64,000 nt of DNA from Branchiostoma belcheri (lineage: Eukaryota > Chordata > Leptocardii > Amphioxiformes > Branchiostomatidae): contig NW_017803446.1 of assembly GCF_001625305.1 (NCBI RefSeq), forward strand, positions 107,102-171,101, in the 5' to 3' direction. Positions 1 through 10,880 of this stretch are shown here, piece after piece. Below the pieces are notes generated by a model, which was not told the origin of the DNA, did not search any database, and worked only from the letters and a program-made list of their open reading frames with translations. A program made the position numbers and the translations under genes. Numbering within the stretch: the stretch's first letter is position 1; every line of letters begins with the position of its first letter.

Positions 1-368
1 CAAGTTGTCTTCTTCAGCGCGGACTTCATTCTCCAGCATCTCCAGAGCCTTCTCCAACATGTCCTCCTCTCGGACTTCGTTTGCCCCTCCTATCTCAGGC
101 TCTTGTGGGCCATGCTCTCCTATCTCAGGCTCCTGTGAGCCAGGCTCTTCTATCTCAGGCTCCTGTGAGCTAGGCTTTCCTATCTCAGGCTCCTGTGAGC
201 CAGGCTCTCCTATCTCAGGCTCCTGTGAGCCAGGCTCTCCTATCTCAGGCTCCTGTGAGCCAGGCTCTCCTATCTCAGGCTCCTGTGGGTCAGCCTCTCC
301 TATCCCAGGCTCCTCTGGCCATGAATCAGGCTCCCCTGGGTCAGGCATCTCCCTCTTTCCAGAACATG
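1..368 (-). CDS. Acidic 10-residue repeat exon, probable tail of the lectin gene
   Basis: The acceptor TTCTAG at 374-369 gives phase 1, matching the SUEL exon donor, and the frame is then open to the window edge (122 codons). It encodes about seven or eight copies of a 10-residue unit EPGSQEPEIG (30-bp DNA repeat, 89-328). A charged stretch likely to be helical follows (EEDMLEKALEMLENEV). The plus strand is also open here, but only the minus frame has matching splice phase. Confidence 0.65.
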
Positions 369-3300
369 CTAGAACATTAATCAATAATAGATTATCAGAC
401 TGATTTCAAAGTGGTGTGTCACTGCTTTCATGATGGTCAGTATATTTGTCACAGAAGCTTGTCTGTGTGTATGTGTGTGTGTGTGTGTGTGCATACGTGT
501 ATATGTTTCTGGCTACTGATCAACTTACTATCAGAAAGCAGTGTGGGTAAATGGATGACGTCTGCTATCTTGGCTTTGTTTGCTTTCTATTATACATTTG
601 ATTTACGTTGGCACTTACCGATGCAAGTATAGCTCACTTCCAGGTACTTGAAGGTGCCATAACAAGGATCCCCAAACACGCTGTTGGAGGCCCTCACAGA
701 GCAGCTGGACCTTCCCTGGCAGCTTCCCCTGACCCAAACCTGGCTGTTGGGGCTTCGGCAGCTGGTGGTGCGGATTTGGCTGCTGGGGCAAAAGCCACGG
801 GAGGTCCGGCCGTACAGGGCAGACACGATGTTGATCTGTCGTCCAGCAGGACAACTGATGGTCAGTGTTTGGTGTTCACAGACTCGACGTAGCCCCGAGG
901 TTCCTCCTACAAAATAAAGAAAGTTCAAAGATCTGAAACCTCTATAGAATATTTGAAGCATTTTTATACTGTGTTGTTGGAAACATTCATGTCGAAATGA
1001 AATTAAATATGAGAACAATAATAATTGATCAGCTTTCATAAACATTGATGACTGCATGCACTATTCCAAAACATGTCAGTTCCTAAAATGCTGTGTCTGG
1101 CCTTTCATTTTTGTAATGGGTTGGGTTACAATATCAATCATTTCAGATCAAAGAACGTCGTGAAGTATCGGCCTTTTAAGAAGAAAAGCAAGTCAACGTC
1201 TTCAAAGAGCATGCAGTTTTATACTTTGTTCCGTGTTATAACTCTACTGCAGTGTTTTAGTGATAGATTGATCTTTTGAATGGCCATAAAAATATGTAGG
1301 CACGGTTTAGGACACGATAAACCACACCGAGAAGCAAACAAGTTGGAGAAACTTACCAGGCCTGATTGGTGAAACTTGGCAGATGTACCGTAGATTGCTG
1401 GAGCAAGACAAGTCGTTCCACTTGCCTCCATATCCTGGCAGCAAAGTGGCGCAGTCCTCATTCCTTACATTATTTGGTTCCCCGGGGTTCCAGTTGTTGT
1501 AGGAACCTGTGGAAAGAACGGGAAGTGTTAAGAGAAGTAAGTGAAATATCTTCTCATGCAATCTCCTTCATGTTGGTGGTGTCTTAATAGGACATAGAGT
1601 ACGGTCCCATCACATCGTTTACATTTTGACATAAAAGCTGACGGTGATCTTTATTATTGATAAGTATCCTTAGCATGTGATCCTGGTAAGGTTTTACTGT
1701 TAAACCCTGCAGAGCTGTCGCTAGAATGATGACATGAGAGACCAGCAAAACAACTGATTATTGGAAGTACCTAATGCAGTTCCGTCAGCAAAGCGCCATT
1801 GTCCTTCGGCGTTTTGATCACTCAGTCCGATGTAGAAAGCGGCGTCGTTTCGTACCGCATTCTTCAGCTGGACCAGGAACGCGTTAGTGGCGGCGTCTTT
1901 CGGCATGGCCAGCCTACCGCCTTCTGCCTGGCAGGCCTTCATGGCCCAGGTGTAGTCAGGTTTGGTTTGGGGGAAGGCCTTGAAGCAGTTTTGCTGGAAA
2001 GGTCGATAGCCCGCCGGACATGTAACTTGTACCACGGGTGGTCCTGTAACATTAGGAAGATCCATGGTCAATGATGCTTACTAACCCTATCGTATCCAGA
2101 ACCGTGCCTATGTACATTTGTGTAGTTCTACATGTTAACTCTAACCCATTCAAGTGTACATAATGTACACCTGAATGGGTTAGAGCTAGGGTCAGTAGGA
2201 ATTCAGGCACGGTTCCGGAAGGGGAGTGCAATGGTTAGGTGAGGTGAGGTGCGGATTCCAACACATAGTATTGACTTCTACCACGGTGACCGCAGAATGA
2301 ACTGAAAGTAAGAACAGCAATATACGATGTTGGCTGTATATAAAACAAATGTCAGTTGGCAACTCAATAATAAGGATACAAGACCCCTATATTACGGCCA
2401 ATGATTCTTTGGCATAACTACCATGTCAAAAATAAAATGTTTCAACTTATGTTTCTTAATTCGTGTCAAGTGTGATACAAAATACTTGACGTTCAGCCTA
2501 GTACCAAAACTTCATTCTGTAAAGTGTAATGCATCATATACGACTATTCACTGTCTAAGGTACACAGTGATATTCCCCGAGACGTCCCGCAATATCCCGC
2601 AGGACGTTCCGCAATCTCCCGCAGTGGAGCACTCAAGTGGGAGGGGGCGCTTTGTAACGTGCGCCCCAAATGCCGGACAACTTTGATCGTACAATTTGTA
2701 AACAATATTACATGTATAGCGATATTGGATTCGGATATATTGTCCATCATCCTACAAATAATGAAAGTTCCTAACATGAAATGCTAACTGTCATCAAAAC
2801 CCCAGAATATCCAGGATAAAAGAAAACTGGAAGTTCTGCTACAGTACATCTGCAGAAGGACAGCCGATAGGGGGCTCAAATTCAACCAGGACATTCACCT
2901 TCCTAAGATCTACCCACATACCAAATATCAGAAATCCAGCCAGGCCTTCTTGTTGCTAACTAAAACTACTATTCAGAAACACAGACAGATCGACAGGCAC
3001 AAATACAAACCAGGCAAAACCAATGCCTCTTTTTTTCATGGAGTCAGAAGTCAGAATTATGTAACAAGATACACATAAGGGCTAGATGAACAGAAGTCAT
3101 CTTAATTTTAGACAGAGGAACTAGGAAGATTTCCTCCACAAGATAATAATGTGTGATAATTTTATTGCAAATTTCACACTCAAGTTACACAATTGCAATG
3201 ATCCTTCAAGATGTCATACTGGACAAAAGTATTAATGCAATTGCATCGATACTAACCTGGCGAGACTTGACAGATGAACTTCCTGTTGGCATTTGAACAC

Positions 3301-6300
3301 TCGAAATCATTCCACATGTTCTTAATGGATGAGTATGGGGCCGCGACAATCCCAGCGTTGTACTCGGCACAGTCCTCGTTTGCATAGTTGTTGGGTTCTC
3401 CTGGACCCCATGCCTTGAAGGGGCCCAGAGGAATGTTATTGGCCCACTTCCAGCCTCCCTCCCGGTGGTTGTCAGTCAGTCCGAAACGGAACAAACCGTT
3501 GATGTCGACGGCATTCTTCAGGTAGATGAGGAACTTGTTGGTGGCGGTGTCGCGGGGCATGGCAAGGGTTCCCCTGTCTGCAGAACACCTCGCAACAGCA
3601 CCGCTGTATGTTCTCTTCTCGTTGAAGGCCTTGTAACACTGGCGACTGGGTTGATGATAAATATAACCACCTGGACAACCTATTTCAGAACAAATAGGGA
3701 AATCAGTTGAACTGCACTTGTTCTTAATACCATCTGTAGGCTAAGGCCATTTTGGTATAAAAAGGAATCAGTGAATAAGAATGTTTTATACGACATCTTT
3801 GAATATTATGACTGTCAAGGCTGACAAGGACCAATTAACCTAAATATAGCACACCTGTGGGGATTTTCTGGCAGATGAATTTTCTGTCAGTCCTAGAACA
3901 CGGCGCATCGTTCCATGCTGTAGGGAAGTACTCGGCGCAGTCCTCGCCGCCTGCGTTGTTGGGTTCTCCTGGGCCCCATGCCCTGAAGCCTAGGGGTGTC
4001 CCATCTATCCACTCCCAGCGTCCCTCCTGGTGATGATCCACCAAGCCGAACCAGAACCAGCCAGCCCTGTGCACAGCGTTTTTCAGGGAGAGGAGGAAGG
4101 CATTGGTACCGGCATCCTTCGGCATAGCGAGGGTCCCTCCATCAGCCACACATGTCGAAGACGCATCGTGAAAGTTCTTTCGTGTGTTGAAGGCCTTGTA
4201 GCAGACACCGTTACGCATCCGGTATCCACCGGAGCAGCCTGAGGGGAAAATAAAGATCAAGTGGTTCAGCTTTGTCATAGAAGCTTGTCTGTGTGTGTGT
4301 GTTTGTGACTACTGACAAACTTACTATCAGAAAGCATTGTAGATAAATGGGTGACATCTGCTATCTCGGAATTGGCTTTGTTGGCCTTCTGTCACATAGT
4401 TAATTGATACAGGACAACTGATGTGTTTGGTGTTCACAAACTCGACGTTCTTCCGAGGTTCCTTCTACAAATAATAAAAGTTCCTTGAAAAGCTAACTGA
4501 ACAAAAATCAAAACCCCAGGATGTACAGGATAAAAGAAAACCATAAGTTCTGCAACAGTACAGAAGGACAGCCTCTAGAGGTAGCCTCCTTCGCAGTCTT
4601 GTTGGGCGTCGGCGTTATTTTTGTCTGTGAGCAACGCGAGTAATATGCCGCCGCGAGGGACGATTTGCTGCCGAGGGAGTTTTTGCCGCAGAGAGAAGGT
4701 TTTGCGCTCCAACGAATCCGCGAATCCTTCTCTCCTTCACCACCCTACAGAAGTTGGAAGCTAGCTATAGGAAACAGAAGAAAGCTGCTCTGAATGAAAG
4801 CCGAACAAGATCAGAGAAGGTTAAGGCACAGAAATCATACACGGCTGCCGATAAGGAAGTGAAAAGAAGTATTAAAAGGGACCACTTTGAAGAGCTAGCT
4901 AGGCAAGAAGAAGAAGCAGCAGGGAAGGGAAACCTGAAGGACCTGTACATGACAACAAGAAAACTGGCAGGTAAATTCCAGCAGGTGAACAAGCCGGTAA
5001 GGGATAAGGAGGGTAACCTACTCACAACAACGGAGGAGAAGATGAAACGATGGGCGGAGCATTTCAGCGAACTACTAAACCGGCCAGCTCCAGATACACC
5101 TCCAGACATCCCACCTGCAGATGCAGAGTTACCCATCAACACAGGAAAACCTTCCAAGATAGAGAAAAAGAAGGCCATAATGTCACTCAGCAATGGGAAA
5201 TCAGCCGGACCAGACGATATACCTGCAGAAGCACTCAAGGCAGACATCATGAACAAGCTCGGTCAACATGCAACACAGTCTGTTTGGTAAGATCTGGGAG
5301 GAGGAGCAAGTTCCATCAGAGTGGAGAGAGGGCATACTGGTTAAGCTTCCAAAGAAAGGGGATCTGAGCAGCTGCAGTAACTATAGGGGGATCATGCTTT
5401 TATCAACAGCGGGGAAAGTCTCCAACAGAATTCTTTTAGAACGAATGAGAGATGCTGTAGATGTCAAGCTTAGAGATGAACAGGCAGGGTTCCGTAAGAG
5501 TAGATCCTGTGCCGACCAGATCGCCACGCTACGCATCATAATAGAACAGTCTCTGGAATGGAACTCTCCACTATACATTAATTTCATAGACTGCGAAAAA
5601 GCTTTTGATAGCATAGATAGGGACACCTTGTGGAAGCTGCTACGACACTATGGGATACCAGAGAAGTTCATATCTCTAATCCAGAACACATACAGACACA
5701 CGAGTTGTAAGGTAGCACATGCGGGACAGTTAACGGAGAGTTTTGAAGTGAAGACTGGAGTACGCCAGGGCTGTCTGCTCTCGCCACTTCTTTTCCTGTT
5801 GGTGATTGACTGGATCATGAAGACATCAACTACAGGAAGGAGAACTGGGATCCAGTGGTCACTCTGGACACAGCTAGAGGATTTAGACTTCGCAGATGAT
5901 CTGGCACTTCTCTCACATAATCACATGCAGATGCAGGATAAAACAACCTGCCTGGACACAGTATCTGTCAGCACAGGACTTAAAATCAGTAAAAAGAAAA
6001 CAGAACTCATGAAGATCAACACCACAAATAGTACACCAGTCATCATTGGAGGGGAAGAGGTGAAGGAGACGGAAGCCTCTGTGTACTTGGGTAGTGTGGT
6101 CGACCGGCAAGGGGGTACGGATAGAGATGTAACAGCAAGGATAGGGAAGGCAAGGGCAGCGTTCATCATGCTAAGGAAGGTCTGGGCCTCTAGAGGGATT
6201 CGCAGAGCCACTAAACTTCGCATCTACAACTCCAACGTCAAATCAGTCCTCCTCTGTGGATCAGAAACATGGAGAACAACAAGAGCCACACAGCACAGGT

Positions 6301-8346
6301 TACAGATCTTCATCAACGCCTGTCTCAGAAGAATCTTTAAGATCAGGTGGTGGGACAGAGTCAGCAACCAGGAGCTGTGGGACAGAGCGGGTCAGAAACC
6401 CATCAGGGAACAGATTTTAAAGAGGAAATGGTCCTGGATAGGACACACGCTGAGGAAGGCCAACACTAGTATCACTCAGCAGGCCCTGACCTGGAATCCA
6501 CAGGGAAAGAGGAAGAAGGGTGGAGCTAAGAACAGCTGGAGAAGGGACACGGAAGAGGAGATGAGGAGTATCAGCACCAGCTGGCAGGACCTGAGACGTG
6601 TGCAGTGGAAGAACATCATCGGTGGCCTATGCCCTGGCAGGGGCGAAGGGCCTAAGTAAAGTAAAGTAAACAAATCGTCCCTCGCGGCGGCATATTACTC
6701 GCGTCGCTCACAGAAAAAAATAACGCCGACGCCCAACAAGGCTGCGAAGGAGGCTACTCTAGAGGGCTCAAATTCAACCAGGACAACCATCTTCCCAAGA
6801 CCAGCTTTCTCAGATTTTCTAAAGGGCCTCGCCTGCAAAGTAGTGGTATAAGGATTTCAGCATAAGGATTTCAGTTTTGGTGAACATTGGTAAAATACAG
6901 CAAGTTGTAACTCACCAGCTTGTCGTGTTTGGGGAAGCCAGGATTCGCCACCGAATTCTTCGGTCCCGACGCCGTTCTTGTGGACAAAAGAATGAGAATA
7001 GTATAAGAACTAGTAATCTACATTCATGAACCAGCACCCTGTCTCCCCGAGGAGTAGGCCTTATTTTCACCTTATTTTCCTACAGGGAGCCCTTGTCGAA
7101 CCAGATGACAGGGAACTTCTGCAGCCCCGATGAGAGCTGTACAAGTCACCATAATTGATTATAGACTGCACACCCCGCTATATTGTAACAACCCACACCC
7201 TATGCCACATAAATTTACCTGTTCCATCATATCCATGGTATTGTCTTTATCCCCACCAACTTGACCATCGATCAATTCTGCAAGATCAATTTCAACAAAA
7301 ACTTCCTTCTTATTAAATCATCATCAAAAGCCGCACTTGTCCATCATATCAAGTTGAACCTATTTTCAGTCAGGTCAGATGTTGTATAAAATCTAGTATG
7401 TGAGTTGTACTGTTTACAAAGATAAATATATATCACAGGCATGTATGTAATGTCCTTGAAAAGATGGACTGAACAGTCAATCAGATTTTATAAATATATG
7501 GCCGAAATATTGAAATTCTACCTTCCAGTCGTTCCATGAAGGATTCAGCCTTCCCTGCAACTGACAGATCCCTTTTCTCAGGAGCAGCAGACGACTGGAG
7601 GACTGAAATGGTAGATGAAAGACAATCAAACAAGGAAAGTTTCTAAAATTTTTAAAATTAAATTTTGTAAAAGTAAGGTCTAAGTTAAGACTTAAACATC
7701 TTAACTTAGACCTTAGTCCTAACACTCAAGTACCTGTGCCAAAAAGCCTAACGAAAACCAAGAAATCAAATTGGTGTAGACAAACAGTCCAAGGTTTTTT
7801 ATCCCCCTTGTTCAAGTTGTTGCATTGAGAGAAAGGAGGTGCTACTGCCCTTGTGTACCCTTGTGTACTCAATATATCCATCGTTAAGCCTATCAAGAAC
7901 AATGATCCTTTGTGGTTCCCCACTGCTGTGGTATATAACGCACCCCTCAGGCAACATCTGAGGACACGGAGATTTCACAGTCAATGATTCCATAACAGAT
8001 GTTCTGAAAAGCTGTCTTTTCGTATCTTTTCGTATCTATTGATGTGAGGCATGAAAGAAGCATCTAGCAATTGACTAACAGAGTCATGCTTCCTCAGCTA
8101 ATCAAGAGCGTGTATTTCTGGTAATTAAATCTCCATTATGTCGATACACAAGGGCTTAAGGTCTGCTTTATATAATCTCCAAGCAGATCTTTTGGGGGCT
8201 GCAAAGACAGTATCAAAATTGGCCATGCAGGCGGTATTCAAGTAAATGACTGTATAAAGTAGTAAATGTGTGCGATAATTACTTGCAGTTCCTCCCACAG
8301 CCAGTATGAGGAGCACCCCTCGGTACATGGCCTGGAACGTCATCAT
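1..8346 (-). CDS. Secreted multi-lectin protein: 3 CTLD + SUEL + acidic repeat tail (3' end beyond window)
   Basis: Reconstructed exons (minus, 5' to 3'): 8346-8283, 7602-7522, 4238-3855, 3679-3257, 2043-1771, 1506-1357, 906-619, 368-1. All have AG/GT borders and all introns are phase 1, the usual pattern of shuffled extracellular modules. The first exon encodes a signal peptide (MMTFQAMYRGVLLILAVGG). Three C-type lectin domains follow, each with an EPN motif and WND, the calcium-dependent mannose/glucose-type sugar site. Next come a SUEL/rhamnose-binding-lectin domain and an acidic tail. The product is probably secreted and binds glycans on microbes or matrix. A candidate extra exon at 6976-6916 has good borders but the wrong phase for this model. 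The protein is incomplete at its C-terminus. The lectin family is clear; the 5' two exons are less sure. Confidence 0.82.
89..328. repeat. 30-bp coding minisatellite
   Basis: Eight tandem 30-bp units; the inner ones are nearly identical and the edge units are degraded. The period is a multiple of three, so the reading frame is kept. Confidence 0.85.
619..906 (-). CDS. SUEL/rhamnose-binding (Gal_Lectin) domain exon
   Basis: The 96-codon exon is phase 1 at both ends. It shows the family pattern VCEHQTLTISCPAG, IVSALYGRT (the YGR motif), a run of spaced cysteines, FGDPCYGTFKYLEVSYTC. These domains bind rhamnose or galactose without calcium, so the protein would combine two unrelated sugar-binding folds. 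Confidence 0.88.
1357..2043 (-). CDS. CTLD3, split over two exons
   Basis: The N-terminal half is 2043-1771 (CPAGY...NCFKAF, AFYIGLSD, WRFADGTALG). The C-terminal half is 1506-1357 (NWNPGEPNN, EDCATL, WNDLSC, RYICQ). The 264-bp intron interrupts the domain in phase 1 just before the EPN loop, unlike CTLD1 and CTLD2, which are intronless. The EPN and WND residues are intact. Confidence 0.88.
2044..3256. other. Lectin-gene intron with old dispersed repeat
   Basis: No exon was seen. 2815-3045 is a degraded copy of the dispersed repeat that reappears at 4520-4580 plus 6758-6800. It provides the uninterrupted version of the site hit by the 4581-6757 element. Confidence 0.6.
2098..2215. repeat. 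Nested hairpin in a lectin-gene intron
   Basis: The inner palindrome at 2139-2185 (arm CTCTAACCCATTCA) has almost no loop. Outer arms GAACCGTGCCT / AGGCACGGTTC close a larger stem. Confidence 0.75.
3257..3679 (-). CDS. CTLD2 exon of the lectin gene
   Basis: A single-exon C-type lectin domain of 141 codons, phase 1 at both ends. It contains WGPGEPNN, EDCAEY, a short insertion rich in small residues, WND and KFICQ. It is closely similar to CTLD1, which points to tandem exon duplication. Confidence 0.9.
3855..4238 (-). CDS. CTLD1 exon of the lectin gene
   Basis: A complete long-form C-type lectin domain sits in one 128-codon exon, phase 1 at both ends. It opens with CSGGY...VCYKAF, has WGPGEPNN (EPN sugar-specificity motif), EDCAEY and WND, and closes with KFICQ. 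All residues expected for a mannose-type calcium site are present. Confidence 0.9.
4581..4667 (+). repeat. Left terminal inverted repeat (87 bp)
   Basis: The inverted partner is 6671-6757. It is preceded by TCTAGAG. Confidence 0.9.
4745..6659 (+). pseudogene. RTE-clade LINE reverse transcriptase, 5'-truncated, one frameshift
   Basis: The coding sequence resembles the reverse transcriptase half of RTE-type LINEs. The first part (to about 5290) is the pre-RT region ending in GKSAGPDDIPAEALKAD. The second (from about 5268) carries LPKKGDLSSCSNYRGI, QAGFR, the active-site box LDFADDLALLS, SVYLGS and the tail motif WSWIGHTLRKA. The two parts are in different frames, so this copy cannot make the full protein. 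The endonuclease domain is absent, as in a typical 5'-truncated LINE. A short TAAAG repeat tail follows the stop. Confidence 0.85.
6671..6757 (-). repeat. Right terminal inverted repeat (87 bp)
   Basis: The inverted partner is 4581-4667. It is followed by TCTAGAG and abuts the LINE tail at 6670. Confidence 0.9.
6758..8282. other. Lectin-gene introns around the 5' exons
   Basis: Apart from the exon at 7602-7522 this holds the possible exon 6976-6916 (acceptor CCACAAG, donor GTGAGT) and AT-rich sequence with a small inverted motif around 7675-7715. No other gene was seen. Confidence 0.4.
7522..7602 (-). CDS. Short linker exon between signal peptide and CTLD1
   Basis: The 81-nt exon has a CATTTCAG acceptor and an AAG|GTAGAA donor. 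Read in phase 1 it gives a hydrophilic linker (SSAAPEKRDLSVAGKAESF), which suits the region after a signal peptide. The phase-0 reading is also open. No domain is recognised. Confidence 0.5.
8283..8346 (-). CDS. Signal-peptide exon of the lectin gene
   Basis: Two ATGs in tandem are followed by a short N-terminus and a hydrophobic core (GVLLILAVGG), then a GTAATT donor in phase 1. A GC donor four bases earlier (GCAAGT) would give phase 0. The GT choice joins in phase to the exon at 7602-7522, which then joins CTLD1 in phase. The second ATG could equally be the start. Confidence 0.6.
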
Positions 8347-8447
8347 CGGAAACCAAGCGTTCACCTGGAATGATTGGCAGAATTCGATCACAGAGTTTAG
8401 GTCTCTTAATCTAAATGTGCTATTTAACAAGTAAGAAGTCTTAACAT

Positions 8448-9600
8448 ACACTTGCTATGTTTCCCTGCTAGTCTTTACAAGACACTGAGGTGGATTGAAA
8501 GGGGAATATTTGGTCATCTTAGGAGCGCAGATTTGTCCAATCCAGCTTATTTTGGTAAAGTTCCCACGCACACGCAACCGATCCCCCATGGGCATCTGTC
8601 AGGCTCAGACAATAGACAGTCGGTGCAACTTTATGTGGCTGGCCTGAAATCTTCAGGTCACTTCCTGATCATCACAGATCAAAGGAGTTTTGGCAGTGAT
8701 TTAAGAACTTGACTTCCTGCGTTTTTCAGAGGATTTCAGAGAAAAAGTAGATAACTTTTTATTCAAAGTAGGCAGTTTTTTATACAATTTCAGACCCGCC
8801 AATGGTACGAATCAGTCCATCTAAAGAGAAATCTTGAACTTTTGGATAAAAAGTGGACCAAAAAGTGGACATTTAGCCTTGCATATTGTGTGTGTGTGTG
8901 TGGGGGGGGGGGTCTTCCGAACCACCCTGGCCACGGGCATGGTTAGAGTGCCGCCAGGATGTGGACCGAATGTTGGCCGCTATCCGGGCGGGCTACGGGC
9001 AACCGCTTTACGCGCGCTTTTCTGGTTAGGTCTTAGTTGTAATAGACCACACGAAAGTCTATGTACTTTGTACTGCACTCGTATACCTAGTACGTACCTC
9101 CTAAGTGCCCGCTCTGCCAACAATTCGCGGTATTTTCATGGTTACTTGTATCTGTATAAGTCCAATAACCAACTTAAATCCATACTCTAAACAGAGATGG
9201 ACGACAACATGTGGACATCTGTCGAGATATGCCATTTCTGAAGGTTCATTTTTCAAAATTTCCCCGGGGAGCATGCCCCCGGGCTCCCCCTAGGAACCTC
9301 GCGCCTTCGGCGCTCGCCTCGCGCCTACGGTGCTCGCTGGTCCCCTCAAGCAGTGGGAAGAACTTCCCCCCTCCCCATTCAAAATCCTGGCTACGGGCAT
9401 GCTAACGATTTCAGAATCAGACGAAGGTTCGCTAAATCTCCGCGGCTCGGGACAGGCCTTCCTACAATATTTCCCCAAATCCGGGCCGACTTCCACAAAG
9501 TTGGTTTTGCTCCAGTCGCGCCTTACCTTTCGCGGCTTCAGCGAGCGTTGGTCGTACTTTAGGGTACGGCCCGGGCTTCCAAATGTTCCATAGAACGACT
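8448..9600. repeat. Composite repeat copy A (middle module inverted)
   Basis: Module 1 (8448-8712) is shared with 10163, 12349 and 13879. Module 2 (8713-9229) is in reverse orientation compared with the other copies. Module 3 (9230-9600) is shared with 13152 and 14647. Open frames inside are not conserved and are not called as genes. Confidence 0.8.
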
Positions 9601-9912
9601 GATTCGAATGCGTTTCGCTCTATTATACCGCGTGCACCGCTATCGAAAATTCGAATACAAAATTCGGACGTTTAGGGACACCAAATTTTCGCTCATTTCG
9701 CATTGAAAGGCGTGTTTCCTTGGGTGGGTATTACAAATAAAATACAACACGGGGTATTCCGCATCATCCTCGGCCCCAGCCCTCCCGCGGATCGGATCTC
9801 CCTCCGGCCTTCGGGCGATCCGACGCCCGGTCGGGCTGGTACCTCGGGCGATACGGAATACCCCGTGTAGTATTCTATATATAGCGTTATACTTTATCAA
9901 CTTTTTGTGCAC
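9586..9912. repeat. Module 4 repeat with 122-bp GC-rich nested palindrome, copy 1
   Basis: The palindrome at 9747-9868 has outer arms ACACGGGGTATTCCGCATC / GATACGGAATACCCCGTGT with inner complementary CAGCCC/GGGCTG and GGATC/GATCC pairs. It is followed by a TATATATAGCG stretch. Confidence 0.8.
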
Positions 9913-9974
9913 GAAACTACATTAAGATTTCTAATAGGTAACTCGATACTCATATTCACAGCGACAAATGACAA

Positions 9975-10880
9975 CTTCCTGAAATATCTATCAAGAAATA
10001 GCCATGCCTTAAACGTTTTAAGTCTGAAAAGTTCCTACCTGTGACAATGCACATTAGCCACCGCACGGTCCTGTCTTGGTACAGAGCCGTTTCGCCCAAT
10101 GACGGGCGAGTTGCTCTGGCCACTTTTTATATACAGTTCTGTATGGCGTACAAAAACGCCCCTTTTTGAATGGGAGTGGCATGTTTCCCTGTTAGTCTTT
10201 CCAAGACACTGAGGCGGATTGAAAAAAAGACAATGGCCCAGAAGGGGAATATTTGGTCATCATAGGAGTTCAGATTTGTCCAATTCAGCTTATTTTGGTA
10301 AAGTTCCCTCGCACGTGCACACGCAACCGATCCCCCTCCCCCAGGCATCTGTCAGGCTCAGACAATAGACGGTGCAACTTTATGTGGCTGGCCTGAAATC
10401 TTCAGGTCACTTCCTGATCATCACAGATCAAAGGAGTTTTGGCAGTGATTTAAGAACTTGACATCTCGACAGATGTCAACATGTTGTCGTCCATCTCTGT
10501 TTAGAGTATGGATTTAAGTTGGTTATTGGACTTATACAGATACGAGTAACCATGAAAAATACCGCGAATTGTTCGCAGAGCGGCCACTGAGGAGGTACGT
10601 ACTAGGTATATATGAGTGCAGTACAAAGTACAGGGACTTCCGTGTGGTCTATTACAACTAAGATCGAACCAGAAAAGCGCGCGTAAAGCGGTTGCCCGTA
10701 GCCCGCCCGGATACGGGCATGCTAACGATTTCAAAATCAGACGAAGCTCGCTAAATCTCCGCGGCTCGGGACAGACCTTCCTACAATATTTCCCCAAATC
10801 CGGGCCGACTTCCACAAGTCGGGCCTTACCTTTTGCGGCTTCAGCGAGCTTTGGTCGTACTTTACGGTACGGCCCGTACT
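9975..10880. repeat. Composite repeat copy B (truncated)
   Basis: 9975-10190 is shared with 15400-15600. Module 1 is 10163-10459. Module 2 starts at 10460 in forward orientation but joins module 3 at about 10713, at the shared TACGGGCA, so about 500 bp is missing. Confidence 0.7.

Larger units (their letters stand above)
4581..6757 (+). mobile_element. Element with 87-bp terminal inverted repeats enclosing an RTE-type reverse transcriptase
   Basis: Arms 4581-4667 and 6671-6757 are inverted copies with 3 differences in 87 positions by eye. The outer end is GTAGCCTCCTTCGCAG. Both sides carry TCTAGAG (4574-4580 and 6758-6764) as a 7-bp target duplication. The related repeat at 2870-2890 has the same sequence without the insert. 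Between the arms lie a short GC-rich stretch, a 5'-truncated reverse transcriptase reading in the plus direction, and a TAAAG-type tail at 6653-6670. It sits in an intron of the lectin gene, antisense to it. Confidence 0.85.

Noticed and set aside
5..403. Plus-strand 132-residue open frame rich in PISGSCEPGS
   Set aside because: It is the opposite reading of a 30-bp repeat; the minus frame has a splice acceptor in the right phase for the lectin gene.
6916..6976. Possible extra lectin-gene exon (NGVGTEEFGGESWL)
   Set aside because: Borders are good, but with 61 nt it only fits if the first exon uses a GC donor and exon 2 is read in another frame; the all-phase-1 model without it is simpler. 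Kept as a possibility.
8834..9405. Several open frames of 60-130 codons in the composite repeats
   Set aside because: Frames are not conserved between copies A-D and span module junctions.
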